Below, one piece after another: positions 47,092 to 58,495 of a stretch of DNA of 64,000 nucleotides (positions are counted from its first letter, which is position 1; each line of letters begins with the position of its first letter). The notes beneath the pieces are model-generated. The model had not been told where the DNA came from and made no database searches. It saw only the letters and a program-made list of their open reading frames with translations. Origin of the DNA: Photobacterium chitinilyticum (GTDB taxonomy: Bacteria; Pseudomonadota; Gammaproteobacteria; Enterobacterales; Vibrionaceae); NCBI RefSeq assembly GCF_004104355.1, contig NZ_RJLM01000003.1, forward strand, positions 62,001-126,000, given 5' to 3'. A program made the translations under genes and the position numbers.

Positions 47092-49101
47092 ATGTTTCAA
47101 GACAATCCATTATTAGCACAGCTTAAAAAACAAATTCAGGAAACCCTTCCAAAGAAAGAGGGCAATATCAAAGCTACGGACCGCGGCTTTGGCTTCCTGG
47201 AGACTGACAACAAAGAAAGCTTCTTCATTCCGCCAACTTATATGAAAAAAGTGATGCACGGTGACCGTGTCATTGCTGTTATTCGTACAGAGAAAGAGCG
47301 TGAAGTTGCTGAGCCTCAGGAGCTGGTTGAACAGTTCGTTAATCGCTTCATCGGCCGCGTAAAACTGATTCGCGATCGCCTGCACGTGGTTCCGGATCAT
47401 CCGCAACTAAAAGATGCAATTAAAGCGCGTACCATCAAAGGCCTTAACCCAGAACTACTAAAAGAAGGTGATTGGGTTGTTGCGAACTTGACCCGCCATC
47501 CATTGGTTGGCGACAACAAGACCTTCTTCTGTGATATCAAAGAAAAAATCACAGACAGCAATGATAAAATTGCGCCGTGGTGGGTAACCTTAGCCCGCCA
47601 TGAGCTGCCAAATGCAGAGCCAGCGCCTCAAGACAGCTGGAGCATGCTGGATGAAGATCTGGAGCGTCAGGATCTCACCGAACTGCCTTTCATCACTATT
47701 GATGGTGAATCCACCAAAGATATGGATGATGCTATTTATACGGTAGCAAATGACAACGGCAGCTTTGAGATCACCATTGCTATCGCAGATCCAACATCTT
47801 ACATTTCTGTTGGTGATAAAATGGATGATGAAGCACGCCAGCGCGGCTTTACCATCTACCTGCCGGGCCGTAACATTCCAATGCTTCCTCGCGAATTGAG
47901 TGATGAGCTTTGCTCGCTGATTGAGAATGAGAAGCGCCCAGCAATCTGTTGCCGAGTGACTGTATGTAAAGACGGTATTATTCAGAACGATATTCGTTTC
48001 TTTGCCGCATGGATTAAATCACAGGCCCGTTTGGCTTATGATAATGTCTCCGACCTACTTGAAAATGGTCAATGTGACAGCTGGGCACCAAACACTGTTA
48101 TCGCAGAGCAAGTCAAGGCGCTGCAAGGCTTTGCCAATGTACGTAGCGACTGGAGAGCCAACAACGCTGTTGTCTTCCCAGACCGTCCCGATTACCGTTT
48201 TGAACTTAGCGCAGATAATGATGTTGTTGCTATTCATACTGATCCTCGCCGTACCGCAAACCGTATGATCGAAGAGGCGATGATCACAGCAAACATCTGT
48301 GCTGGTCGCGTATTGCAAGATAAATTCGGTATGGGTGTATTTAACTACCATAATGGTTTCAATCCAGAGAAGCTGGATACGGCCATGGACTTCCTACGAA
48401 ACGCAGAAGCACCGTTCGAAAAGGAACAGCTCACGTCTCTGGAAGGTTTCAGTACACTTCGCCGTTGGTTGAATGCACAGGAAACCACATACCTCGATAA
48501 CCGCCTCCGCAAGTTCCAGGCATACAGTGAAGTAGGCAATGCACCGGCACCTCATTACGCAATGGGGCTGGATGTATACGCAACGTGGACATCACCTATC
48601 CGTAAATACGGTGACATGATTAACCATCGTCTGCTTAAAGCGATTATTTCAGGTAACGAGCCAACACAAACACCAGATGATTCCGTTGGCGAGGAGATAG
48701 CCAATCACCGCCGTCGCCACCGCATGGCTGAGCGTGATGTTTCAGATTGGTTATACGTTCGCTTACTGAAAGATGCTGTCAAAGATGAAACCGTATTTAC
48801 TGCTGAAATTTTTGATATCAACCGCGCTGGTATGCGTGTACGTCTGTTAGAAAACGGCGCTGCAGCTTTTATTCCGGCTCCTTTGATCCTGGATAACAAG
48901 CAACGCATCGAATGTAACGGCGAACTTGGTATCATTAACATTGATAAAGTTAAAGAATATCAGTTAGGTGATTCTTTTGAGGTTAAGCTGACGGAAATCC
49001 GTAGTGTTACCCGCCAACTGGTAGCCAAGCCGGTGAAAGAGTTCCCAGCCCCGACAGCCGAAGGGGAAACCGAACAACAACCAACTGAAGAAAAAGCATA
49101 A
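47092..49101 (+). CDS. rnb: Exoribonuclease II
   Basis: A 669-residue 3'-5' exoribonuclease. [20 protein letters not shown] closely resembles E. coli RNase II. Cold-shock domains come first, then the RNB catalytic domain ([18 protein letters not shown] with the metal-binding Asp residues; [20 protein letters not shown]) and an S1 domain at the end. Start at 47092 by homology; the ribosome binding site is weak. A strong terminator follows. Confidence 0.96.
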   Translation: MFQDNPLLAQLKKQIQETLPKKEGNIKATDRGFGFLETDNKESFFIPPTYMKKVMHGDRVIAVIRTEKEREVAEPQELVEQFVNRFIGRVKLIRDRLHVVPDHPQLKDAIKARTIKGLNPELLKEGDWVVANLTRHPLVGDNKTFFCDIKEKITDSNDKIAPWWVTLARHELPNAEPAPQDSWSMLDEDLERQDLTELPFITIDGESTKDMDDAIYTVANDNGSFEITIAIADPTSYISVGDKMDDEARQRGFTIYLPGRNIPMLPRELSDELCSLIENEKRPAICCRVTVCKDGIIQNDIRFFAAWIKSQARLAYDNVSDLLENGQCDSWAPNTVIAEQVKALQGFANVRSDWRANNAVVFPDRPDYRFELSADNDVVAIHTDPRRTANRMIEEAMITANICAGRVLQDKFGMGVFNYHNGFNPEKLDTAMDFLRNAEAPFEKEQLTSLEGFSTLRRWLNAQETTYLDNRLRKFQAYSEVGNAPAPHYAMGLDVYATWTSPIRKYGDMINHRLLKAIISGNEPTQTPDDSVGEEIANHRRRHRMAERDVSDWLYVRLLKDAVKDETVFTAEIFDINRAGMRVRLLENGAAAFIPAPLILDNKQRIECNGELGIINIDKVKEYQLGDSFEVKLTEIRSVTRQLVAKPVKEFPAPTAEGETEQQPTEEKA

Positions 49102-49120
49102 TTCACTTTTTCCTCATACA

Positions 49121-49144
49121 AAGGGCCAGTCGTTACTGGCCCTT
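49121..49144 (+). terminator. Terminator of rnb
   Basis: AAGGGCCAGT and ACTGGCCCTT form a 10-bp stem with a 4-base loop, followed by TTTT. Confidence 0.94.
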
Positions 49145-49237
49145 TTTAATGTCCACTATGCACCATTGCGCTTTCTTTCTGGCTCAATCTTGTTACTCTT
49201 AGCCAATAATTATTTTAAGTAGTACATCGAGTCAGCA

Positions 49238-49795
49238 ATGTCAGACGCAGTAAAATCGGACGTTATTCAACAAGTTCAACAATGGTTGGAAGATGTAGTG
49301 ATTGGCCTCAATCTATGCCCTTTCGCTGCCAAGCCAAACCGTAATAAGCAGATAAGAATTCACGTATGTGAATCCAAAGCCGAGGATCAACTACTCGAAG
49401 AAATTTACCAGCAAATAAAAGAGCTGGATGAGACTCCTGCCGAGGTGCTAGAAACGACACTCGTTGTTGCCCCGAACCTTTTTGAGAAGTTTGATAACTA
49501 CAATCAGTTTCTCGATCTAGTCGATGCCCTAATCATCCAAACAGGCAAAGAAGGTACCTATCAAATTGCGAGCTTTCACCCTGACTATTGCTTCTATGAT
49601 ACAAAACCGGATGATGCCGAGAACCTAACGAACCGCTCCCCGTTTCCTATCTTCCATTTGATCCGTGAAGCCAGCATGGAGAAAGTGCTCAAGCACTATC
49701 CAGATCCTGAAGGTATACCAGGCCAAAATATACAATGTGTCGAGAGTTTGTCTCCCGAACAAATTAAGAAATTATTCCCTTTTCTTATCAAGTAA
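49238..49795 (+). CDS. DUF1415 family protein
   Basis: A 185-residue soluble protein. VIGLNLCPFAAKP near the N-terminus and the block SPFPIFHLIREASMEKVL are hallmarks of the DUF1415 family, conserved in gammaproteobacteria and without a known function. Conserved Cys and His residues suggest a metal or redox role, which is speculation. Single gene. Confidence 0.88.
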   Translation: MSDAVKSDVIQQVQQWLEDVVIGLNLCPFAAKPNRNKQIRIHVCESKAEDQLLEEIYQQIKELDETPAEVLETTLVVAPNLFEKFDNYNQFLDLVDALIIQTGKEGTYQIASFHPDYCFYDTKPDDAENLTNRSPFPIFHLIREASMEKVLKHYPDPEGIPGQNIQCVESLSPEQIKKLFPFLIK

Positions 49796-49931
49796 TTCAA
49801 CTTACTTACGATAAATATAGTCAAGGGAGTAGAGATAACTCCCTTGACAGAAATGTAAGGGGTAATATTCTGCTGCTTACTTGATGAACTAAATTCGTAA
49901 TGATGCGTCCTTAGTAGATAAACAGGTTGTA

Positions 49932-51173
49932 ATGCCACCAATTTCATTTGCAATATTTAGGAGCGCAGGGGTTCGCTTCGGATTACCGCTATTACTCGCT
50001 GCTCTGATGATCATGTCATTAGAACCGGTGCTGGCGAGCTTTTCCCCTTACCGCGGGTTATTGCTTGTACTTCCTTACATTCTGTTAGTCCTTGTTATTC
50101 TATTAAGCCAACCCTTTAATCAAGGTAAGACTGCCCTCACGGCCCTGCTAATGATGATTGCGTTCTACATCATTCAAAATCACCTTCAATCTCCGCTTTC
50201 AGATAATCGAACGCATATCATATACGTCTTACTGGCAACATTACTGCCATTGAATCTGCTACAGCTTCACCTCCTACCTGAACGACGCCTCTTCTCCCGT
50301 TTTGGAACAGGCTACCTGATATTTCTCATTTCTCAGCTCGCTTGGGGCACATTGGTTGTGAATCACTTTACCGATCAAGATCTAGGTGGGCTATGGGATA
50401 GCTATCTTTACGCATTACCTGATATCTCTCCCCTACCAGTATTGCTGATACTCCTATACCTAGGCATAGGCCTAGCCTGCGCATCGGCAATCCTCAAGCG
50501 TAACCGGGGGTATGATCAGGCAATATTCACCAGCTTGCTGTTTGCTGGTATCACTTTTAGTGCATTCGACCAAGACTTCATTTCATCCACGGCATTTTCG
50601 GTAGCTGCCGTGCTGCTGCTCCTTAATCTCATTACTTGTAGCCATGAACTGGCCTATGTCGACCAACTAACTGGTATCCCAGGCCGCCGAGCGCTTGAAA
50701 CAGAGCTAAAACACCTTGGCAGAACCTATACACTCGCCATGCTTGATGTTGATCATTTTAAAAAATTCAACGATACACATGGCCATAAAACCGGTGATGA
50801 TGTTTTGAGGCTGGTTGCCCAGTTTATGCAACAGGTTAAAGGTGGGGCTGAAGTCTTCCGTTACGGCGGTGAGGAGTTCACAGTTTTGTTTAAAGGAAAA
50901 GAAAGCAACCAGTGCATCGAACACCTTGAGCAGTTGAGGCAAGATATTGCTAATTATGAAATGAGTATTCGCCAATACGAAGAGCGGCCCTCAAACGACC
51001 AGAAAGGTGCCAAACTGAGAATAAAATCATCCAAGCAAGAGACGGTGACAGTCACCGTTAGCATCGGCCTTGCAGACAGCTTTCCCGATCACAACCCGTC
51101 GGCAGTCCTGAAAGCCGCAGATGAAGCTCTGTATAAAGCCAAAAAGTCTGGTCGGAATAAACTGAGCCAATAA
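49932..51173 (+). CDS. Membrane-bound diguanylate cyclase
   Basis: A 413-residue protein with about seven membrane segments in the first 230 residues, then a GGDEF domain with the intact site FRYGGEEFTVLF. TYTLAMLDVDHFKKFNDTHGH is the conserved metal-binding block. A hydrophilic insert (about 345-370, ERPSNDQKGAKLRIK) interrupts the domain near its end. It should synthesise cyclic-di-GMP in response to a membrane or external signal. AGG lies just upstream of the ATG. Confidence 0.92.
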   Translation: MPPISFAIFRSAGVRFGLPLLLAALMIMSLEPVLASFSPYRGLLLVLPYILLVLVILLSQPFNQGKTALTALLMMIAFYIIQNHLQSPLSDNRTHIIYVLLATLLPLNLLQLHLLPERRLFSRFGTGYLIFLISQLAWGTLVVNHFTDQDLGGLWDSYLYALPDISPLPVLLILLYLGIGLACASAILKRNRGYDQAIFTSLLFAGITFSAFDQDFISSTAFSVAAVLLLLNLITCSHELAYVDQLTGIPGRRALETELKHLGRTYTLAMLDVDHFKKFNDTHGHKTGDDVLRLVAQFMQQVKGGAEVFRYGGEEFTVLFKGKESNQCIEHLEQLRQDIANYEMSIRQYEERPSNDQKGAKLRIKSSKQETVTVTVSIGLADSFPDHNPSAVLKAADEALYKAKKSGRNKLSQ

Positions 51174-51197
51174 TTGCTTGAGAAAAGGAAATAAAAA

Positions 51198-51219
51198 ACC
51201 CGATGAATTCTCATCGGGT
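51198..51219 (-). terminator. Minus-strand terminator without an annotated gene
   Basis: ACCCGATGA and TCATCGGGT form a 9-bp stem with a 4-base loop. The T-run (TTTTTTAT) is on the minus-strand side, so it terminates leftward transcription. Confidence 0.8.
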
Positions 51220-51396
51220 ATCGGTTACCAATAAAACTTCTCTTTTCCTATTGCTAGCAGAAGAGTAAGTCCAGCTATGCAGCAACGCCAATATAAGATT
51301 AAGTACAGAGTACCCTAACAGATCGGCGGCCAAACCAAAGTTAGGAACTGCACTTGGGAGTAGCTCATCATAAGCAGAATGAGCCTTATTATTATT
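51211..51396 (-). pseudogene. Start-less 61-codon open frame, possible gene relic
   Basis: Minus strand, open from just after a TAG (51397-51399) to a TGA inside the terminator (51211-51213). It reads as protein-like sequence: AHSAYDELLPSAVPNFGLAA, then DLLGYSVLNLILALLHSWTY and a basic end. It has no ATG or ribosome binding site, and only a TTG could start it. It could be a relic of a small membrane protein, or incidental within a non-coding transcript. Family not recognised. The rest of 51220-51826 has no gene. Confidence 0.45.
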
Positions 51397-51522
51397 CTAA
51401 ACACTCGTCAGGAAGCTACTATATCTTAGAGCTTCCGACTAAATCCTGTTGCAGAGCCCTGTCACCTGATAATACAGCGTAATCATTGGTAAAGAGCTCA
51501 CAAAAATAAATACCTTGTGCGA

Positions 51523-51528
51523 ATTATA
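51523..51528 (-). promoter_or_regulatory. Consensus -10 box of a possible orphan transcript
   Basis: A perfect TATAAT on the minus strand with only a weak -35 (TTAAAG, 18-base spacer). With the terminator at 51198-51219 it would bound a transcript of about 320 bases. Confidence 0.4.
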
Positions 51529-51826
51529 GTAGCAGCCAATGTGACGCTTTAAAACAAAAAAAACAGTGACTCGATGATTATTCCATACCCTTCACAGTTA
51601 TCTACTCTGTACTGCAACTACTATATAGGATGTTATTAATACCGAATCACGAACAGTTTCTCATGAGCAATTTACCTCACATAAAAACTATGCTGGCAGT
51701 TCTGTGTATATCAAAGCTCCCCCTCCTACTAATTATCAAATAGTAAGTAATACACTCGGCATATTAAGAAAATTTTCTGGCCACGAAGGAATATCATTGA
51801 TTTTAAGAATACTGAAGAACAAAAAA

Positions 51827-51853
51827 AAAGGCTTGTCTGGAAGACAAGCCTTT
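51827..51853 (-). terminator. Terminator of the malEFG operon
   Basis: AAAGGCTTGTCT and AGACAAGCCTTT form a 12-bp stem with a 3-base loop, followed by a long T-run on the minus strand, 21 bases past malG. Confidence 0.94.
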
Positions 51854-51873
51854 CATATTAAAGCTATTGAAAA

Positions 51874-52764
51874 TTAACCTTTCACGCCACCTGCAGTCAA
51901 ACCACCCACCAGGAATTTCTGAGCTAGCAAGAACACGATAGTAATAGGAATTGCTGATAGTACCGCTGCCGCTGCAAAATCACCCCATAAGTAGTTCTGA
52001 GGATATAGATACTGCTGCATGCCTACTGCTAGAGTGTAATTATTTACATCCGTTAGTAGCAACGATGCCACAGGCACTTCTCCAACCAAACCGATAAACG
52101 ACAGGATGAAAACAACCGCTAGAATTGGCACTGATAATGGGAGCAGAACATAACGGAATGCTTGCCATGGCGTCGCACCATCAAGTGCTGCTGCTTCTTC
52201 AAGTGAAACATCAATCGTTTCAAAGTAGCCTTTGATAGTCCATACGTGAAGAGCAATCCCCCCCAGATAAGAAAAGATCAAGCCACCATGCGTATTCAGA
52301 CCCATGAACGGAATGTATTGGCCTAAACGGTCAAACAATGCATACAGAGCAACCAACGCAAGTACTGCAGGGAACATCTGGAAGATCATCATCCCTTTAA
52401 GGATTGTATCCTTACCTTTAAAGCGCATACGGGCAAATGCATAAGCACTGGTTGTCGATAGCGCAACAATGATAATTGATGTAATACCTGCAACTTTCAC
52501 TGTATTCCATAGCCACAGCAGTACAGGGAATGGCGGTGGTGTTACCGTACCGTCACTGTTAGTTACTGCAAAACCTAAAGCCAGGCGCCAGTGATCCAAT
52601 GTCGGATGAGTCGGTATTATCTCACCACCGGCAAAGTTACCTTCACGGAATGAAATCGCAATGATCATTAACAGCGGAAAGATAATCATTGATAAGAAAA
52701 TACACAAGCCGATATGTGTTGCCCAAACTCTGTATTTCAATGACTTAGATGGAACCATAGCCAT
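51874..52764 (-). CDS. malG: Maltose ABC transporter permease MalG
   Basis: A 296-residue permease with six membrane segments. The EAA loop ([21 protein letters not shown]) contacts MalK. It matches E. coli MalG in length (296). Last gene of the operon malE-malF-malG; 11 bases after malF. Confidence 0.96.
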   Translation of the reverse strand: MAMVPSKSLKYRVWATHIGLCIFLSMIIFPLLMIIAISFREGNFAGGEIIPTHPTLDHWRLALGFAVTNSDGTVTPPPFPVLLWLWNTVKVAGITSIIIVALSTTSAYAFARMRFKGKDTILKGMMIFQMFPAVLALVALYALFDRLGQYIPFMGLNTHGGLIFSYLGGIALHVWTIKGYFETIDVSLEEAAALDGATPWQAFRYVLLPLSVPILAVVFILSFIGLVGEVPVASLLLTDVNNYTLAVGMQQYLYPQNYLWGDFAAAAVLSAIPITIVFLLAQKFLVGGLTAGGVKG

Positions 52765-52775
52765 AATATCTCTCC

Positions 52776-54350
52776 TTAGTCTTGTGAAAGCTTAGTGAAT
52801 CGAAGATTAAGTAGCGCCATACCACCCACCAATAAGAAAATAATTGTTGCGATTGCACCAGCAAGACCAAAATCTTGACCGCCACCGCCTTCAAAAGCGA
52901 TACGGTAGGTATAACTTACAAGCAAATCCGTGTAACCAGCAGGTTCTGAGGTACCCACCATGTTTGGACCACCAGCAGTCAATAGCTGAATCATTACAAA
53001 GTTGTTGAAGTTAAACGCAAAGCTAGCAATAAGCAGCGGTGTCAACGGCTTAATAAGCATTGGAAGCGTTATTGTAAAGAAGTTCTGAATCGGACCGGCA
53101 CCATCAATAGCCGACGCTTCGTATAAATCAGACGGTATGGATTTCAACAGACCCATACACAGAATCATCATGTAAGGGAAACCTAACCAGGTATTCACCA
53201 ACACAACCATTACACGCGCCATGATTGGGTCAGAGAACCACGATGGCTTAATACCGAATATTGCTTCAAGGAACAAGTTGATTTCACCAAAGCTCTGATT
53301 AAACAAACCTTTGAATATCAAGATAGAAATAAACGCTGGTACCGCATAAGGAAGAATAAGAAGTACACGATAAATGCTGCTGCCTTTCAGTGGCTCCCAC
53401 TGGACAAGACACGCGAGTACCATGCCTAAAGCCAATGTTAACGCAACCGCCAAGAAAGCAAAAACAACTGTCCAGATAAAGATACCGATGAAAGGTTCTT
53501 TAATACCATCATCCGTCATCACTCGCTCGAAGTTAGCCGTACCAACACCTACCGCAAATCCCGGAGAGATAGTCTTGCCGACAAAGTTACCGTCAGCATC
53601 AACCGGCTGATAGAAACCTACCTCCATATTCGGCTTGTATAGCTGCTGAGTTTGATTATTCATCATACTCAGGCCATCTTCCTGAAGAGTAAACAGAGGG
53701 GTATCGGCTGCAAACTTGCGCAGGCCGCTCATTCTGATCTCATGACCGCTAGGCATAACCAGCTCAACTTTCGACAAGTTCGCACGGTTTTTAACGATCG
53801 CTTTGATCTTCTCTTTCTCACCCTGAATACTATCTACTTCACGAAGAGTTATCGCTTCCGACGTCGGGGCTGCGATGTCAAAAACATCAGAAGCCAGTAG
53901 CTCACCATTCGCGTTAATCAACAGCTGATGGCCGTTATCCACTTTGTACAAGTCAAAGCGATAGCTTTCGCCAGACTGGAAGCTTCTCTGTTCCAGAACA
54001 TCCTGCGTTCTTTCCAGAGATAGCTGATTCGATGCACTGTAGTTTGTAAAAGCAAGCCCAACGGTATACACCAATGGGAAAATAATGAAAATGAGCATCC
54101 CTGCAACGCCAGGGAAAATGTAACGGTGGGCGTAAGTTTTGTTGCTTCCGAAAATATAAAGAGCAAGTGCGGTTAGGACAACGGTAAGAAGTGCAAAAGG
54201 CATTTCACCTTGTGCATACATTAATACGGTAGCATAACCATTAACAACACCGATCATGCCCAGAAGCGACCATTTCAGCCACTTGCGATAATTTAATTTA
54301 GGACTTTCCTGTTGTGGTTCCAAAAGTCCTGCACCTTGAACTGACTGCAT
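52776..54350 (-). CDS. malF: Maltose ABC transporter permease MalF
   Basis: A 524-residue permease. It has the N-terminal membrane segments, the large periplasmic P2 loop (about residues 110-280) that contacts MalE, then the channel segments and the EAA loop [21 protein letters not shown]. coli MalF is 514. It follows malE after a hairpin-containing gap. Confidence 0.96.
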   Translation of the reverse strand: MQSVQGAGLLEPQQESPKLNYRKWLKWSLLGMIGVVNGYATVLMYAQGEMPFALLTVVLTALALYIFGSNKTYAHRYIFPGVAGMLIFIIFPLVYTVGLAFTNYSASNQLSLERTQDVLEQRSFQSGESYRFDLYKVDNGHQLLINANGELLASDVFDIAAPTSEAITLREVDSIQGEKEKIKAIVKNRANLSKVELVMPSGHEIRMSGLRKFAADTPLFTLQEDGLSMMNNQTQQLYKPNMEVGFYQPVDADGNFVGKTISPGFAVGVGTANFERVMTDDGIKEPFIGIFIWTVVFAFLAVALTLALGMVLACLVQWEPLKGSSIYRVLLILPYAVPAFISILIFKGLFNQSFGEINLFLEAIFGIKPSWFSDPIMARVMVVLVNTWLGFPYMMILCMGLLKSIPSDLYEASAIDGAGPIQNFFTITLPMLIKPLTPLLIASFAFNFNNFVMIQLLTAGGPNMVGTSEPAGYTDLLVSYTYRIAFEGGGGQDFGLAGAIATIIFLLVGGMALLNLRFTKLSQD

Positions 54351-54385
54351 CTCAGCTCCTTGCTAGCAAAAAATGACAATAAAAT

Positions 54386-54405
54386 GGGGAGAGTTACCTC
54401 TCCCC
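54386..54405 (-). promoter_or_regulatory. malE-malF intercistronic hairpin
   Basis: GGGGAGAG and CTCTCCCC form a perfect 8-bp stem with a 4-base loop directly after the malE stop; T-rich sequence follows on the minus strand. It resembles the malE-malF palindromes of E. coli that raise MalE over MalF. Confidence 0.7.
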
Positions 54406-54416
54406 GCAAAAAGGTA

Positions 54417-55598
54417 TTACTTAAGCATGTGACCAGCGGCTTCGTCTAACGCGCCATCAATATCCTGACGACCGTCAACAACGTTCTTGATTGCATTACC
54501 CTGTGCGTACCAGAATGCTGCCATCTGTGGAACGTTTGGCATGATTTCACCGTTCATTGCATTATCCATAGTAGCGGCGATACGAACATCTTTGTCTAGC
54601 TTCTTCTGGAATGATTTCAGAGCTACTGCGCCTAGTGGCTTGTCATCATTTACTTTGCCAAGACCTTCATCTGTAAGAAGGTAGTTTTCAATGAACTCAA
54701 CCGCTAGATCCTGGTTTGGTGACGCAGAGCTGATACCCGCAGTCAGAATACCGACGAATGGCTTAGACGGGCTACCGTTCAACTTAGGTAGAACAGCAAC
54801 ACCATAGTTAATGCCTGACTTCTCGACGTTACCCCAAGACCATGGGCCGTTGATAGTCATTGCCACATTACCTTTGTTGAACTCAGCTTCAGATACGCTG
54901 TAGTCCATATCCGGCGAGATCACTTTCTTGTCAACCAGTGACTTGATGAAGTTCATGCCACGCTTCGCGCCAGCGTTATTCACACCAACATCTTTCACGT
55001 CATAGCCACTCGCAGTGAACTTGAACGCATAACCACCGTCAGCAGACAGCACTGGCCATGTGAAGTACGGTTCTTTCAGGTTCCACATGATGGCTTTCTT
55101 GCCATCTTTCTGAAGCTTTTTATCTAGCGCTTCAACGTCTTCCCAGTTCTTTGGTGGGTTCTTAACAAGATCCTTGTTGTAAATCAGAGAAAGTGCTTCA
55201 ACTGCAACAGGGTAGCCAATGTACTTGCCCTCGTACTGAACAGCATCCCAAGTGAAATCAATGATTTTGTCTTTTACTTCTTTAGATGGCTTCACTTCAG
55301 CCAACAGGCCAGATTTAGCGTAGCCACCGAAACGGTCGTGTGCCCAGAAGACGATATCCGGACCATCACCTGCTGCTGCAACCTGAGGGAATTTCTCAGA
55401 CAGGCCATCAGGGAAAGCAACGGTTACTTTAACACCTGTGTCTTCTTCGAACTGCTTACCTACTTCAGCCAGGCCGTTATAACCTTTATCGCCATTGATC
55501 CAGATAGTAAGTTGACCTTCTTCAATCGCGGCATGTGCATTTACTGAGCCAAGAGCGGCAAGGGTACAAAAAGCTACAGTGCTGAGGACTTTCTTCAT
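54417..55598 (-). CDS. malE: Maltose/maltodextrin-binding protein MalE (copy 1)
   Basis: A 393-residue periplasmic binding protein with a signal peptide (cut near NAHAA). The first mature residues, [20 protein letters not shown], are close to E. coli Mal[21 protein letters not shown] is a ligand-site block. Start set at ATG 55598 with AAGGA 8 bases upstream; an ATG three codons earlier touches the AAGG. First gene of the operon; divergent from malK. Confidence 0.96.
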   Translation of the reverse strand: MKKVLSTVAFCTLAALGSVNAHAAIEEGQLTIWINGDKGYNGLAEVGKQFEEDTGVKVTVAFPDGLSEKFPQVAAAGDGPDIVFWAHDRFGGYAKSGLLAEVKPSKEVKDKIIDFTWDAVQYEGKYIGYPVAVEALSLIYNKDLVKNPPKNWEDVEALDKKLQKDGKKAIMWNLKEPYFTWPVLSADGGYAFKFTASGYDVKDVGVNNAGAKRGMNFIKSLVDKKVISPDMDYSVSEAEFNKGNVAMTINGPWSWGNVEKSGINYGVAVLPKLNGSPSKPFVGILTAGISSASPNQDLAVEFIENYLLTDEGLGKVNDDKPLGAVALKSFQKKLDKDVRIAATMDNAMNGEIMPNVPQMAAFWYAQGNAIKNVVDGRQDIDGALDEAAGHMLK

Positions 55599-55789
55599 TT
55601 TTAACATCCTTCATGATTGTTATATGCTGTGCCGCAGAGACTCCTCTCCAGCACAATTTGCAGGGTGTATCATCTACCAGGAATCAGCACTCGGCATCAT
55701 CCTGAGACCTACGCCCCCTCACCTTGAGATTTAAAAGCGTGATCTGCGTCAGTTGACTTAGTGACGGAGATCTAAAAACAACACCTGAA

Positions 55790-55805
55790 TGTGATGCAAC
55801 GCACA
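55790..55805 (+). promoter_or_regulatory. Putative CRP site between malE and malK
   Basis: TGTGA-TGCAAC-GCACA matches the CRP consensus at 9 of 10 positions. It is in the divergent malE/malK region, where CRP control is expected. Confidence 0.65.
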
Positions 55806-55862
55806 TAGTACTTCGATTAAATACCCACATCAGCAACAGGAATAGCAAAGTGTGATCCAAAC

Positions 55863-55883
55863 ACTCCTCCCCCCTTCATCCCC
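55863..55883 (-). promoter_or_regulatory. Two MalT-box-like sites between malE and malK
   Basis: On the minus strand GGGGAGGAGT (55863-55872) and GGGGATGAAG (55874-55883) each match the MalT consensus GGGGA(T/G)GAGG at 9 of 10. They point toward malE. The rest of the 629-base malE-malK gap (55599-56227) has no convincing gene. Confidence 0.65.
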
Positions 55884-56227
55884 CTTTTAAATTCTGCTCA
55901 AGGAGGATGTTTCCCTGTGACAGCTGCGTAAGAATAGCGGCATACCCAATGGGGTAGATGAAGAGAATTTAGTTGTTCTGTTTACGCAGTTTTGACTTTT
56001 TCAGTAACCACTTTAATTGGAAACGACAGCACCGCTTTACTTCTTGGGGAAGTAAGTAAGGTGGATTTGGTCAGGGTAGCTATTCATTCCACTGCCTGGG
56101 TGATACTCACGCTACCCATTTTTTTCTTCTCTACACCTAAAAATTCTTTACCCGTGAGGCCTGGCATGAATACTATGCCGTATGAATATGCCTTACAGGC
56201 TACAACAAACTTAGAGGAATAGGCTCG

Positions 56228-57337
56228 ATGACGAGTGTCACTTTACGAAATGTATGTAAAGCATATGGAGATAACCTGATTTCCAAAAATGTTGATCTCG
56301 ATATTGCCGACGGCGAATTCGTTGTATTTGTAGGGCCATCAGGCTGTGGTAAGTCTACCCTTCTTCGTTGTATCGCTGGTTTGGAAGATATTACATCAGG
56401 CGACCTATACATCGGTGAGGAGCGAATGAATGATGTTCCTCCTTCAGAGCGCGGTGTGGGTATGGTATTCCAGTCTTATGCGCTTTATCCGCACTTAAAC
56501 CTGTTTGACAACATGTCTTTCGGGATGAAACTTGCGAAGGCTGACAAGGATCTGATTAAAAAGCGAGTCGATCACGCAGCTGATATTCTTCAGCTTGGTC
56601 ACCTGCTTGAACGCCAGCCTAAAGCTCTTTCTGGTGGTCAGCGTCAACGTGTTGCTATCGGCCGTACGCTTGTCTCACAGCCAGACGTTTTCCTGCTGGA
56701 TGAGCCGCTATCTAACCTTGATGCCGCACTTCGTGTTCAGATGCGTATTGAAATTGCCAAATTGCACAAGCAACTAGGCTCTACCATGATCTACGTAACG
56801 CACGATCAGATAGAAGCGATGACCATGGCTGAGAAAATTGTGGTCCTTGATGATGGTTATGTCTCTCAGGTTGGTAAACCTCTAGAGCTATATCATTATC
56901 CGCAGAACCGTTTTGTTGCGGGCTTTATCGGCTCACCAAAAATGAACTTCATGAGCGTCGCAATTGAACAAGTAGAAGACGAACGTGTCATGGTACAACT
57001 GGCAGATGGCAATACATTCTGGATCCCTGTTGACGGCACTACCGTTAATAAAGGCGACCGCATGTCACTGGGTATCCGCCCCGAGCATCTAGTTCCATGT
57101 GAGGAAGGTGATGCTTGTGTCGAAGGTAAAATTCAGGTTGTCGAGAAGCTAGGCTATGAAACGCAGGCTTATATCCACCTAGATCACATGGATGCTGACT
57201 TCATCTACCGTCGTCCTGATACGCTAGAGGTTGAAGCCGGTGATTCCTTTAAGGTAGGCCTCCCTGCACATCGTTGTCACCTGTTCCATAGTGACGGCCG
57301 AGCTTGTCGTCGCCTATACAAAGAGCTAGGCGCATAA
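56228..57337 (+). CDS. malK: Maltose ABC transporter ATPase MalK
   Basis: A 369-residue ABC ATPase. Walker [10 protein letters not shown], signature [15 protein letters not shown] and Walker [16 protein letters not shown] are intact. The C-terminal regulatory domain (about 236-369) is present. E. coli MalK is 371. It powers MalFG uptake. AGGAATAGG precedes the ATG. Divergent from malEFG and followed by its own terminator. Confidence 0.96.
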   Translation: MTSVTLRNVCKAYGDNLISKNVDLDIADGEFVVFVGPSGCGKSTLLRCIAGLEDITSGDLYIGEERMNDVPPSERGVGMVFQSYALYPHLNLFDNMSFGMKLAKADKDLIKKRVDHAADILQLGHLLERQPKALSGGQRQRVAIGRTLVSQPDVFLLDEPLSNLDAALRVQMRIEIAKLHKQLGSTMIYVTHDQIEAMTMAEKIVVLDDGYVSQVGKPLELYHYPQNRFVAGFIGSPKMNFMSVAIEQVEDERVMVQLADGNTFWIPVDGTTVNKGDRMSLGIRPEHLVPCEEGDACVEGKIQVVEKLGYETQAYIHLDHMDADFIYRRPDTLEVEAGDSFKVGLPAHRCHLFHSDGRACRRLYKELGA

Positions 57338-57357
57338 GTCTCCTCTTTTCTAGACCC

Positions 57358-57387
57358 AAAGCGCTGTCTTTTTAACGACAGCGCTTT
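57358..57387 (+). terminator. Terminator of malK
   Basis: AAAGCGCTGTC and GACAGCGCTTT form an 11-bp stem with an 8-base loop followed by TTTT. Confidence 0.94.
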
Positions 57388-57436
57388 TTTGTATCTACTG
57401 CTTTATCACTGCCATCACTTCAATTTGGTTCTCGCT

Positions 57437-58338
57437 ATGACTATAGATACCAAAACTATAGATACTCAGAAAATAGATGCTCGAGTCAGAAACTATGATC
57501 CTAACCGCATGATCTTGCTTTCTGACTTTGAAATACCCCAGCTTGACCGCCGCAGGATTGTACGCATCTATCTGCCCGCGGACTACAATACCAGCAGCAA
57601 ACACTATCCGGTAATCTACATGCATGATGGCCAAAACGTATTTGAGCCTGAACTGTGTATTTCAGGAATGAGCTGGCAAGCAGCCGAGCACCTCGATAGT
57701 CTGCAGGCGCATGGTGAGATTGACGGAGCTATTATTGTCGCTGTCGACAACAGCCCGTTACAGAATGGCTTGGGACGTATGAATGAATACTCGCCTTGGC
57801 CTTGTAACACTGTATCTGAACTTGATGACTGGAATATCAAGCGGACGCTCGGAGGAGAAGGTGAAGCTTATGGCACTTTCATTGCTGAAACTCTAAAGCC
57901 TTATATCGACCTGCATTATCGAACCCGAGCAGAACGAGAATTTTCAACCGTTGCAGGCAGCTCTATGGGCGGCCTGATAAGCTTATATATAGCCCTTAAT
58001 TATCAACACATATTTGCTAATGCCGGTGTGTTTTCTCCTGCGTTCTGGTTTACAGAAGCTTCACTAACACACTTCATACGACACACTTCATACGACACAC
58101 CTCTGTCACCCATCCTCTGAACATCTATATGGATATCGGCACAAACGAAACCAGTGATCATGCAATCAGTGCTTTTGCTTCTGTCTATCTCGATGGGGCT
58201 AAGCGCATCCATCAGCTCCTTGAAACCAAAGACGACAAACTACATTGCAGCTTAATGATTGAAGAAGGTGCCATTCACAGTGAAAGTGCCTGGGCCAGAC
58301 GCTATCCATACATGGTTAGACAATTCTATACTGGTTAG
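57437..58338 (+). pseudogene. Alpha/beta hydrolase (esterase-like), frame broken by a 14-bp duplication
   Basis: An esterase of the enterochelin-esterase/putative-esterase type: HDGQNVFEP, and the nucleophile elbow VAGSSMGGLISLY with Ser at the centre. The frame from 57437 stops at 58118-58120, but the 3' part (DIGTNETSDHAISAF to FYTG, ending 58338) continues in another frame. Removing one copy of the 14-base tandem unit at 58068-58095 restores a single 295-residue frame through THFIRHTSVTHPLNIYMDIG. The start is the ATG of MTIDTK; a period-15 repeat (TIDTK, TIDTQ, KIDAR) opens the protein. Sited in the maltose region; substrate unknown. Confidence 0.85.
58068..58100 (+). repeat. 14-bp tandem duplication in the esterase gene
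   Basis: Unit CACACTTCATACGA at 58068-58081 and 58082-58095, then the partial CACAC. The extra 14 bases shift the frame by two. Confidence 0.95.
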
Positions 58339-58495
58339 CTTCTAAAAATAACAGAGTTATTTTTATGTGGAGAGCGGCCCCCTTCACACCTAAACTTAAA
58401 CAGGTAGGAAAGCTTTGGCATCACCAATGGTGCCACTCAAACAAATAATCACCCGGTTAAGATATCTCGACGTATCTTTGATGGAGGATCATTAC

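Noticed and set aside
55992-56222. 76-codon open frame before malK
   Set aside because: No ribosome binding site and no recognisable sequence; it lies in the malE-malK control region.
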